Source: Seiridium cupressi
Taxonomy: Eukaryota > Ascomycota > Sordariomycetes > Amphisphaeriales > Sporocadaceae
DNA length: 64,000 nucleotides
Assembly: GCA_036674765.1 (NCBI GenBank)
Contig: JARVKI010000105.1
Location: forward strand, 62,001 to 126,000
Direction of reading: 5' to 3'
How positions within the stretch are numbered: the stretch's first letter is position 1; every line of letters begins with the position of its first letter. Of this stretch, positions 42,609-52,676 are shown one piece after another. Under the pieces are notes generated by a model, which was not told where the DNA came from, did no database searches, and saw only the letters and a list, made by a program, of their open reading frames with translations. Both the position numbers and the translations under genes were made by a program.

Positions 42609-44861
42609 TTACTGATTTTGCTCGTCGCCTTCTGCAGCACCGGCTGGGTGTTGTGGACGGGCGCTGGTCATGGGGATAGCCACCTCGCTGTCCAAGTCTT
42701 TCAAGCTCTCGGCTTCACTCATAAACTTCTTTCGCAATCTTCGCTGGTGCCACCAAGCAAGCGCGGCCACCAAGCCTAATATTCCTCCAGCCAGGGCACC
42801 GGTGGTCTTCCAGACCCCAGCATTAGGAACACTCTGTGGGGTGACATAACTCATACCAACGGTCGCACCATCGGCATCTGGGTGTATCCAATATCTGGTT
42901 GGCATCTACTCCAAGATCAGCAAAGGTCTCGTCAAGTGAAAAAGAGAAAGAAGCCGAGCTCTTACCTTGCATAAACAGTTCCGATACACACCAATAATTT
43001 GCATGATGGTACCTCCGATGGCGGCAAAAACGGCCAGTCCGCCGAAAACTCCCTGGAGGACACGACACGCACGGAGCATCCATGATGACGGGTTATTACG
43101 GCTCACGCTCACGTTCCAACTCCAGAGCATCATCTGAAACACTTGAGTTACGTAGTACACAAGATGCGTCAAGCTCCGGCATCCGAGACCTGCCACGGGT
43201 GTCATGTAGGAAGTAGCGAAGGCGAGCGCACATGGAGCTCCGAGCAATACCAGCAGGATGCTTGCCCAGATGCCGACACGCATACCAAGTCCAAGTCTGA
43301 AGGCCTCTTGGAAATCTACGAGCTTGATGTGATGGTTACTGTCGTCGCGTTCCTTTGCGAAAGCCTCGATGGTCTTGTCTATCCAGAGCAGTTTGTTCGG
43401 TCCCCGTTTCCACAGCGATATTGGTTCAAAGCTTGAGTCATACGCATGTTCTAGAATATCAATCTGCTTCATCCAGCGTACAGATTTCGCCCAGATACTA
43501 GCCGGCACTTTGTTGTTGGCTGTACTCCGCCGCCTCCTGGTGGGAGCCTTGCCGATCAGTCCCTGCAGTGCGCTCGGGTTGTTGGACGCAAGCATGGCAG
43601 ATGATATGACAGCCACGTGTGATATTGTCATCCACCACATTCCAAATGCCAAGGCGTGGGCTGTATCGCTATCTCCAAGCCGGGATTCGGCTTCGACGAT
43701 ATTGTAAACGAAACTTCCAATAAAGAAGACGACGGGCGCGCCAACGGCGCCACCAAAGCTACGAATATGGTCAGAAATGTCGTTCAAGCTCTTATTGGGT
43801 CACAAAAACCTTGACTGCGCATTTAGCAGTGCCTTCAGTTTCAACTCTGGCTCCACTCTCGATAGTAATGATGCAGTGTTATCAAGCGTCTCTGGCGCTA
43901 TGCTACGGGATGTTGATGAGCTTGAAGTCGATAGCAGTGTGTTATCTGGTGTCGATTGGACTCCTCCCGAGGCTGAGGCTTCTCGAACGCTTTCGATACC
44001 GACAGGAGGCCGTTTGGGCGGGCGTGTGACCAACCCATCGGTGACACCCATAATATGCGACCATATTTCATCATTCGAAGTAATCCTCATACCTGGCAAC
44101 GTGGGTGTTCTATTCGGAGGTCTGGGTTCCAGCTTCACATTCCCTACAACCGCAGTCAAAAGCAGCCTTGCCTTCGTCACAGGTGGAATCCTTGGCTGTT
44201 GGTAGTGCTTCCTAGGTCGCAAGAAGTCGAGGATCATTCCGTCCAAAATGTATTCATAAACCGCGCTTAGAAGCATGGGGCCAGCAAACGCAAAGCAGAT
44301 GGATAGCCACAGAATGGTATCGCAAAATACGATCGTGAATGCGATGGTAAACTTGACAGGATATGCAAAGAATGCAGCGATATCATCAGGCTCGGACTCA
44401 AAGATCCATTGTGGAAGCGAAACTTTCCAGCTGCGAGGAATGCTCAGGCAGAAAGCCAGGCATGGGAGAATGAACTGCACAAGAGGACCGATCCACTGTT
44501 GCAGGAAGTTCCAGTGCGAAATCTCCCAGCCGGAGCAGTTGTCTTCACACCATCGATATGGAACGACGATTCGTAGCGCAGATCCATTGTTAGTGCAGAG
44601 GGAACCATAGCCCGCCGCTTCCTGCACCTGTGGAATTGTGGCGTTTCCATCAAAGTAACTAGTCTCTTGAAAGTCGAGATGCCCGTCGCTTGTAATCTGC
44701 AAAGACTTATTGACGGCTAGCAAACATCCATAGGTAAAATTAAGGCCTCCCAAGTATGGGGATCTGTCAGACTGAGGTCTCTCAAGCCATACAAGCTCAG
44801 GTATGGCCTGGAGAAGACTGCTATAGGTTGCGGCTGCGGGAATAGATATAGCGGATGTCAT
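42609..44861 (-). CDS. Multi-pass fungal membrane protein, function unknown
   Basis: Exons 44861-43810, 43758-42966 and 42905-42609; the introns (51 and 60 bp, GT-AG) keep the frame in phases 2 and 0 and give 713 residues. The N-terminal region has Cys and N-x-S/T sites. Membrane segments follow at about residues 125-145, 170-215 and 350-380, then 510-550, 580-600 and one near the end (G-A-L-A-G-G-I-L-G-L-V-A-A-L-A-W-W) before a charged tail. A Ser/Thr-rich cytosolic loop lies near 255-345. Such proteins are frequent in ascomycetes without assigned role; I do not name it. It appears intact although surrounded by broken genes. Confidence 0.82.
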
Positions 44862-45525
44862 TTTCGTGCTAGCGGAGAATCCGCGACGACTCTATAGATG
44901 CGGTTTGTAGTAGCGAACTGTTTTTGCTTCCCAGTAATGCAATTACGAAGTTGGGTCTAACATTATAAGCAGCAGATTGGGATTCGGGCACAGTACCCAT
45001 GATAAGCGTAGGAGAATCGGTAGCGTTAGCGGGTTTCCCAGGTTATATGTGTAGATTGCGACCAGGGCCCCTGTCAAATGGTCAGCCTCAGCTGCTGCAA
45101 AACGAGCACGTCATTCTCACACATGATGACTGCGGCAGATCCCAAACGAGGAATATGAGCTGAGACTGGAATCATCTTGTTGCGGCGTGATGGGATGCCT
45201 AGATTCCAACAGCTTCCCGCGTACCAATAGGCGTTTTTATAGGGCGGCCGCTTCAAAAGGAAGCTGACTTCACTGAAACTTTACCCCAAACCCCCAAATG
45301 GTTCTCAGCTTTATTCCAGTCAGCGTAGACTGAAATAGCCGGTCATTTCCGTCTTCACATTTCTCGCTGATTGTTTTGGAATCTTCATGCACCTCGCGTA
45401 TGACGAATGCAGCGATGACACTCGTTGCCCACGGGTCAGCGCGACGCCGCCAAGGATTAAATATCGAAATCGATCAAATAAAATAGCCTGAGTCTCAAAG
45501 AGGAAGTAGTTTACTCTATTGGAAG
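44862..45525. other. Spacer, no gene seen
   Basis: Upstream of the membrane-protein gene and downstream of the regulator pseudogene. Short frames only. Confidence 0.45.
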
Positions 45526-47346
45526 TCATAGTATGAGAGACTCAAGATGTGTCCCCTCCCGCGTGCAGAACGTATACTTAATATCCAACCTGGGCGCAGA
45601 CTGGCCACTGACGACATGTACCCAAGAGATACCCTCGATCCTCTGCCACGCAGCGATTTGTTCCATGCTCTGGATCATTTTACCCTCCTCAGACCCGCCC
45701 TCTTCAATTTCAATTACCCGCTCAACCACCCTGGCAGCTAATGTGCTGTCCCAAACCGCCTCTCGTATCGGTTGTCGTCGCAAGGTAGTCAAGACCTCAC
45801 GGCGGACCACGGGATGCCGGCATTTGACCCCGATTATGTAAAGGACGGGGACAATCCCAATCTCTGGCGTAAAAATAGGCATCAAAAATGAGCCTGAATA
45901 CCGCTCGTGTGCCGCCGCTACGTCGCCCGCCAAGGCCACGCATTGCTGGAATTGGGGCAGGAAATTGCCATTCCATTTCCCTGTCAGGTCCGTAACTACT
46001 AAGCAAAGTCCAGACGATGAGATGGTGTAGTCGGAGCAGCAATGTGCACCGATCAGATTCGGTATTTGTCTCGTAGAAGCGGGCTTGTTGCAGCATGTTT
46101 TTGAAGAGACTCGACCACGTTCCCAACTCCCCAAGAACGGTATCCCTAAGTGGTCAAGGTGACGGCGGCGTATTAACCGTCGGGGAGTTTTGCTGCGCCC
46201 CGTTGCGCAGTCCCATTACCCGGGCGACGAGGATTTTCAGGTGGTCGGCGGCTTGTTCGAGGGACCCAAAGGCCCCGTCAGAGGGTGGAAGCTGGGATAT
46301 ATGTACCCCTTGAACATTTGCAGGAGTCCAATCGACCAGAAACGCTAAGGCTTGCATGTCGAGACGGTGAATCTGTCTCGTGACGTGGCCGACAAGCGTG
46401 CGAACGCCTGAAGGTTTGGAATCGTCATACGTATTGTTGTTGTTTGGTATAGCCTTGTCGATGTTGCGTGCGAGTTCCACGCCTCCGCGTAAATGCTTCA
46501 TTGCTTGTACGTAGTTACCCGCTAGATGATCGAAGCAGGTGAAGAGATAGCAGGCCAAAAGGGTGATGGCTGTCATTTCGGTGCTGCCACTAATTCCTTA
46601 GCCCAGAAGAAGTTGGATGGCCCGGTTATAGTGAAGCAGGGCAGCCTTATTAGGTATCCGCTCTTTTGAGGATTGCTGTTGGTGCCCTAAGTCGCTGGAA
46701 TAACGATCCAGGTGGTTTCGGTGGATCAATACCAGAGCAATGGCGGCATGCCGCACTGATGGCACTGTCTGGCAGAAGAACATAAGGATCCTTCGTCATG
46801 ATTCGCAGCGGTAATATTCATTCATATGCTTGACCGAAACATGCTCAAAGAAAGCTACGGCCTCTGTCTCCGTTGACGTAGTCACTGGTAAGATCACAAA
46901 GGGTCCGAAATCCGGCACATTGAGGCCATGGCATCTCGCGTGCCATTGATCTAGCTGATACAAGCTGATCGTGGTGGAAGGTTGATAACTGCTGTCGCTC
47001 TCTGCCCTGATTAGCCCCTCGTTGGAATGATGACTTGATCTAATCTCGGGGATGCAAGTGAGGGGCATTTCACTATAGCCGTCACAGGTACGCCCTGTGG
47101 ATTGGCATTTCAAGCATGAAGGTTGAGCTAGATCGCACTTTACGCGTCTTATCCCAAGAAGTGCATCAAGGTTGAGTGTCAGCCTTTTGAGTCTTCGAAA
47201 ACAATTGATCTCAACGCAGCCATAAATAGAGTGAAGACTCAGTTGCAAGTCTTACAGCCTAGTCTTGACTTTGGAGCCCACTTGCGAGGCTTTTTTCTCC
47301 AGGACTGATTGGCCGTCTTGACGTTCCTGGTCTTGATCTCGTCCAT
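45526..47346 (-). pseudogene. Zn2Cys6 regulator with multiple lesions
   Basis: The start at 47346 leads through a basic stretch to S-R-L-G-C-K-T-C. The other half of the zinc cluster (I-R-R-V-K-C-D-L-A-Q-P-S-C-x-K-C-x6-C) resumes near 47153, so an intron must have lain between; but the donor reads CTGAGT where GTGAGT is expected and no usable acceptor stands before the second half. Further down the frame has TGA at 46796-46798, replacing the Trp of C-E-S-W, TAA at 46598-46600 and TGA at 46154-46156. A frameshift near 45985 separates D-R-E-M-E-W-Q from F-L-P-Q-F-Q-Q. The C-terminal block (V-L-Y-I-I-G-V-K-C-R-H-P-V-V-R-R-E-V-L) is well kept to the stop at 45526. Five or more hits make this a certain pseudogene of a fungal C6 regulator. 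Confidence 0.9.
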
Positions 47347-48051
47347 TATATTGATATCAGCTGGCCAAAGGCACCGTTTCAAGTAGAAGACAATCCCAGG
47401 GTCACTATGACCCAAAAGCCGCCAGCTGAGTGCGGCAATAGCTTCGAGAAGCAAAGTATGCCAGGTACTGATTGAATTGCACGAGGATCGTCTATTTGTC
47501 TGTTCGCATGGCAGTGGGGAATTCGTCTACCATGGACACTGTTGTAATGGGGTAAGACGGACGCCACCAAAAAAGGGTAGCCTAGAGAAAGACCGGAGCA
47601 GCTCAGATGAACCAATCGGGATGAATGCTGATAGACACTAGCTTGTATCATGATCGACCTTGAGTGGCTCGTTCGTACAAGCGGGACGGGTGGCCTAGAT
47701 GATGCTAGTCTAATGCGTGAAGCCACAGAAGGATCTGACCCTAACTAGATATTGATCGGCTAATTTATACAAACGGGGCGTGGTGGTGAGACAATGGATA
47801 TTGATTGGCTGGTTCGTACAAGCTGAGCGCCATGAGAGTATGCGCAACGCCTAAATATTAGTTGAACCGGAACGGCATGGCTCCCTAAGGGGCTGCGCAA
47901 TGGGATCCGGCAGACTCGATTGACAAGTCTCATGGTAAATTCAAGTGGTATAAGTAGTTCTTGATATTGCAGTTGTGCCGGCTGTAATCCTGAGTATCGC
48001 CATTCTTTTGCACGCAACATAACAGAGCGTTCGACGGAAAACCTCCTGTGA
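47347..48051. promoter_or_regulatory. Spacer with divergent upstream regions
   Basis: About 700 bp between the starts of two divergent pseudogenes (regulator, minus; TAP-like hydrolase, plus). Three imperfect, diverged copies of a word around TGATCGGC/TTGATTGGCTGGTTCGTACAAG occur near 47650-47680, 47752-47773 and 47800-47822, the last two about 50 bp apart. A shared control region for a regulator and its target is possible. Confidence 0.35.
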
Positions 48052-50149
48052 ATGACAATGAAACGACTCGTGAATGCGCTCATCCTTTTCACGAGCTTGG
48101 GATTGGGATGCAAAGCCGATAGCCGGGATGATCCGGGCATGGTCTATGGATTCGGCAATGTGGGTTTTGGAACTTGCGGAATCACTTCCTCTGGGGTTTC
48201 AAGCTTTCTGATTAGCCATATAGATTGAGCCATCGGATAACCTCACGTGGACATCATGTTTCGATGACTTTACATGCGCCAGACTCGAAGTTCCTTTGGA
48301 TTATTCAAACGAAAGTATTGGAACGACGTCAATCGCCTTTATAAAACTGGCTGGCAAGAATGCCACCGCCAAGTCTCCGAGTATTGTACTCATCCCTGGT
48401 AAGACATCGATGAGATTACCCATAAGAAGTTACCTAAAAGTCCGTATGACTAGACTGACCCTTCGTCAGGCGGTCCAGGTGGTTCTGGCGTCGACCTCCT
48501 CCTCACATACCGGGCTATTGCAGGACAAATCTTCGGAGAGCAGTACAACTTCGTCTCCTTTGACCCTCGCGGTGTGAACAATAGCGGCCCGAGCCTCGAC
48601 TGCTTCTCGGGAAACGCAGACGCAAGATTGGCCTTCAGTCGACTACACAGGACAGGCGCCACCAACACTGCATCAACCTCGCTTGAGGAACAGTACTATT
48701 CAAGCTCTATCTACGGAGAGTGGTGCAACGATGCTGTCAAGAACGAGCACCTCATGGATATTATGTGACTACACCAGCTGTTGCCCATGATCTGCTCACG
48801 TTTACAGAGGCCGAGGCCGAGTGATCCGGTCAGTCACCATCAGATGCCAAGTTGTGGTCTTACGGCATTAGTTACGGCACCGTCGTCGGCACCACTTTCG
48901 CCTCCATGTTTCCGGACCGAGTTGGGAGGATGATACTGGATGGTGTTTTGAATGCAGAGCAATATTATGAGAACGACTGGAAGGACACCGTCGATCAAAT
49001 GGATGAGACCATGGAGAAATTCGCGACCTTCTGCCATTCCGCAGGTCCTGAAACGTGTTCCTTTTGGGGACCCACACCAGCTGACATCATGGCCAGACTG
49101 GACGGCATCATCCACCAGCTTCAGGACCATCCGGTTCCGCTAAGCGGAGTACAGAGTCGAGACCTGCCGACAATGGTCACCTATTCAGACCTGAAGGCCC
49201 TTTTTATCAACACTATTTACGAACCACTATCGACCTTCCCAGTCGCGGCCGACATCCTCCACCAACTCGAGGGTGGGAATGTGTCTGCTCTTGCAGGCAT
49301 GTTTGATGGACTGGGCGATACGTCTGACGCCCGTCTCGTTATTCAGTGCGCCGATTCGTATCGGAGAAACACGTTGACTACTATTGAAGAGTTCAAGAGT
49401 TATGCCGAGTACACAACATCAAAAAGCAGGTACATCGGTGATATCTACCCCATCTTCATCGAAAGTATCTTGTGTAGGTCATTCCGACCGCAATTGCCTA
49501 ATAGTATGGTGGTTCAAGATACCTAGACAACCCTTTCTCTCTCTCTCCTCACAATGTTGAACTTCATCTTCGGAAAAGGTGAGCGAAAACATGCGTTCAG
49601 CGCGGAGTCTAACCAATTTCATCTCAAGCAGATCCCATAAGTGGACTAGAAAGGCCTACGTCATTCCCGATCCTGTTTGCGAGTAATACCGTCGACCCCT
49701 TAACGCCTCTAACCTCGTATGTGTCGGCCCACCTGTCTTGCCGTCCCGTGACTTACTAATGGACTTTACCTCTCCGCAGGGCGCGCAAGATGTATTCTCG
49801 ATTTCCCGGATCCGTACTTCTATTGCAAGAAGCCGTTGGTGTAAGTTTTCATCAGATCTCAATTACGCAACCTTCTCAAAAATTAGTCAAGCTGACTCGT
49901 GAGGTTCCTTCTTGAATGAAGCATACTTTTATCAGTCAAAGGGCATCAGACTGTTACTTTGGATATGTGAAGTCATATCTTCAAGGCATAGTTCCACCAT
50001 CTAACATTACATGCCCGCAGCAGTACATACCTTTCATAGATGGTCCTATTTGCAGATTCGAAGCCGTATGGCTTATCCTTTGTGGAGAAGCTTGCGCTGT
50101 AATCTTTGTTGGGATACTTCCTAATGTGCCCTGCCTTTTTATTATATAA
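48052..50149 (+). pseudogene. TAP-like secreted alpha/beta hydrolase, broken
   Basis: Exons can be followed at 48052-48159 (signal-peptide-like L-V-N-A-L-I-L-F-T-S-L-G-L-G-C), 48224-48398, 48470-about 49500, about 49640-49716, 49780-about 49845 and a last one ending at 50149. Family marks of the tripeptidyl aminopeptidase-like group are G-G-P-G-G-S-G, F-D-P-R-G-V, the nucleophile G-I-S-Y-G, F-P-D-R-V-G-R-M-I-L-D-G-V, F-A-S-N-T-V-D-P-L-T-P and the C-terminal Y-L-Q-G-I-V-P-P. The frame shifts by one base between A-V-K-N and H-G-Y-Y-V-T-T-P-A-V (about 48735-48750), and a TGA at 48822-48824 stands where the frame continues to S-G-Q-S-P-S-D-A-K-L-W. The living enzyme would cut peptides outside the cell. 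Late exon borders are approximate. Confidence 0.82.
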
Positions 50150-50306
50150 GCGTATTATAAGGATTTAAATTTAATTTTATAATATGGACTATGTTCGTCC
50201 TGTCATTATATGAGCTTTATTGATAATGGCGTAGTAAATATAACGGTAGCAATTAATACCCATCTACCTAGACTGCACGGGAATCATTGTCAGTTAACCT
50301 ACAGCC

Positions 50307-50570
50307 CTAAACATCCTTGAATGGGTCGTCGTCCTCATCAGTACCATCGATCAACGAAACACTATCAATCCAGCCCACCTGTCGCCCCGGCCCTCCCGTC
50401 TTTCCAAAGTCTACTGTGTTCCGAGGCTCCGCCATTCCACCTTCCATGCAAGCTGCTTGGGCGCTTGGGGGAGTGGACTTGAGGTCAGTTGGTCTAGCTC
50501 GAATACCCGTGCCTTGTTTGTCCTTCGGTTTGTCCGACTTGTTAGAGAGCTTGTGTTTAGGGAAGGACAT
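50307..50570 (-). CDS. Possible small hydrophilic protein
   Basis: An ATG-started 87-residue frame, Lys- and Pro-rich at first and ending in an acidic D-E-D-D-D-P-F tail. Hydrophilic throughout, no signal peptide. Its start lies only 134 bp from the start of the aminomutase-like gene on the other strand. Not recognised; the composition is protein-like but the case is weak. Confidence 0.3.
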   Translation of the reverse strand: MSFPKHKLSNKSDKPKDKQGTGIRARPTDLKSTPPSAQAACMEGGMAEPRNTVDFGKTGGPGRQVGWIDSVSLIDGTDEDDDPFKDV

Positions 50571-50704
50571 TGCAAGATCGTATCCTGCCTATTTAACGTC
50601 AGTCTCCTGAGCCATGTCAAGCTCATAATCTGTTTCTGCTTACTTGCTCACTGTCTCTCACTGACCTTGCAACTCTGGCGTCCCCTCTCAACATCGACCA
50701 CCCC

Positions 50705-51719
50705 ATGGCCGTTCTAGACCCCATGCAAGAAAACAAGTACTCCCCCGTACCAGGACTGATACATCGGTACCCGGATCGAGCTCTCTTCTTTGGTCAGTTT
50801 TGTACCCCGATCGTAGATTAGACGAGTCTCAATCAGCTAACTAGCTCTTGATATGTAGCTACATCAATCTGTCCAGTATATTGCAGATATTGCTTTCGAT
50901 CATACACAGTAGGAGCAGGGACAGACACCATCAAGAAGCAACGATTTCTCCCGCTGATTAAGAACCGGGAACCGCCATTTGAATACATTGAGAAAACGCC
51001 TAGTCTGGATGATATCGTCGTCTCCGGAGGCGACAAATATTTATTAGACAGCCCTCAAATCAGACATATAGGCGAGAGACTGCTCGGGATACCACACCCG
51101 CCGATTTCGATTTGCCAGCAAGGGCCTCTCGGTTTCTCCCAGCCGTTTGCTTGATCCCGATGATGACTGGGTTGACACCATCATTGAGCTCGAACACAGG
51201 GCACGTAAACTAGGCAAGCATGTCTGTATTCATACACATTTCAATAGTGTGAATGAAATCAGCTGGGTGACCCGTCGCGGAGCACAGCGGCTATATGGGG
51301 CGGGAGTCACAGTAAGGAATCAATCAGTTCTGCTCAACGGGGTCAACAACAGCCCCGAGGCCATGTGTGCGCTGGTCCATGAACTGGGGAATATGAACGT
51401 CCAACCGGTAAGCCACACTGACATCTATAAATAATACCATTTGAGCATGGCTCGCCTAATACTACGATAGTATTACATGTACCAGGGCGACGTAGTGCCT
51501 GGCGCTGAAGATCTGCGGTCTCCTATGCAGCACAGCCTCGACCTTGAGAGAGCAGTGCGTGGGCAAATTGCAGGTTTTCTGGTGCCCAGTTTCATCCTGG
51601 ACCTCCCTGCGGAGGGAGGTAAGCGACTGACTCGGGGCGTGGTCAGTTACGATCGTCACATTGGACTTTCCAAGCTCACTGCGCCAGGGCTCAAGGGCGA
51701 GCCTGTCGAGTACGAGTAA
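50705..51719 (+). pseudogene. Lysine 2,3-aminomutase-like radical SAM protein, frameshifted and short at the N-terminus
   Basis: Exons 50705-50792, 50859-51407 and 51471-51719. The radical-SAM motif is C-P-V-Y-C-R-Y-C-F-R just after L-I-H-R-Y-P-D-R-A-L-F, exactly as in KamA/YodO-type enzymes. Later marks are S-G-G-D, R-F-R-F-A-S-K-G, C-I-H-T-H-F-N and Y-Y-M-Y-Q-G-D-V-V-P-G, where the second splice restores the usual P-Y-Y. Two faults are seen. The frame shifts by one base between G-I-P-H and R-R-F-R-F at about 51100, and only about 20 residues precede the conserved L-I-H-R-Y-P, whereas the family has roughly 100 more. An upstream open frame includes L-N-I-D-H-P before the Met, so an exon may be missing from my model. 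KamA moves the alpha-amino group of lysine to the beta carbon with PLP and AdoMet. Confidence 0.82.
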
Positions 51720-52676
51720 TGGGACCCACTCTGGTCGCTGTCTAAGGAGGGATAAGCCGAAGTCTTGGAACCATGCAGGATTGATAGCTTGGTCACAATT
51801 AAACCTTAGTTCTGCTTGCGATCTAGAAGCATGCTAACCTAGGTACGTACCTAGTCAATTTGTGCCGGCAATTTCAATTGACCCACCCACCAAGTTACCA
51901 TTGGGCCCCAAATCTGCTTGGTGTGATTTGGTAAGGCGGCCGTGATTGGGTCCAAAATCTCCGCTGCTCTGATTTCGGGAAGGCCTTGGCGGGTGATTTT
52001 ATATGCCGGTTTCTATACAATCCTCTTTCGGGAGTATAAGTCTGTGATATCGCACGAGAACAAACGCGCGTTTCTCCGCTGACAGAGTCCCCCTTTCATA
52101 TGGACTCTCGATTCCAATCAGCGGTGGTGCCACGACAACGTGGCTTATATCTTGGCGGCCAAGCCTTCCTGCCAAGTGCAAATTTCGCCCGAGAAGCTTG
52201 GCCGCTGGAGTAAAGCTCATTCCAAGCAATGGGAGCGTGGCTGCCAAGGGCGATTTCATTTCAACCATCGCTACCTCGTTGGTCTGGTCGCACTAGAAAC
52301 ATGTCATGGTCGCGTAGGTGACACCTGGTCGTCATTGCCGTGCAATGGCCCCCGTCAGTGATTGATTATCTGTTTGTCCACGGAGGCCTCTTTCCCACTT
52401 CCGCCCTGTTGCTCCTGGCGGTTTTTCCACATCACCATCACCCAGCCTACTGGTTACCGACATATTTTGTGGGGTCTGACGACCATCAAAATACACACCG
52501 TTCAGCTTACCTAAATATCCATTCCACGACGCCCAAACTTTGCATATTAGGAACGCAACCAACAACTGGCAGCTGCACGTCATATTTTACCTACTTCTTG
52601 GAAGAAAAGCAATATTCTGCCGGAGAGGTCGTGCGCTTTTTTCGAATTATCGTGTGCCTTGCAGCTCTGGCCCCTG
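51720..52676. promoter_or_regulatory. Upstream region of the calcium ATPase
   Basis: About 950 bp. A palindrome-like ACCTAGGTACGTACCTAGT near 51838 and short overlapping frames were noted. No gene. The right part must carry the ATPase promoter. Confidence 0.4.
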
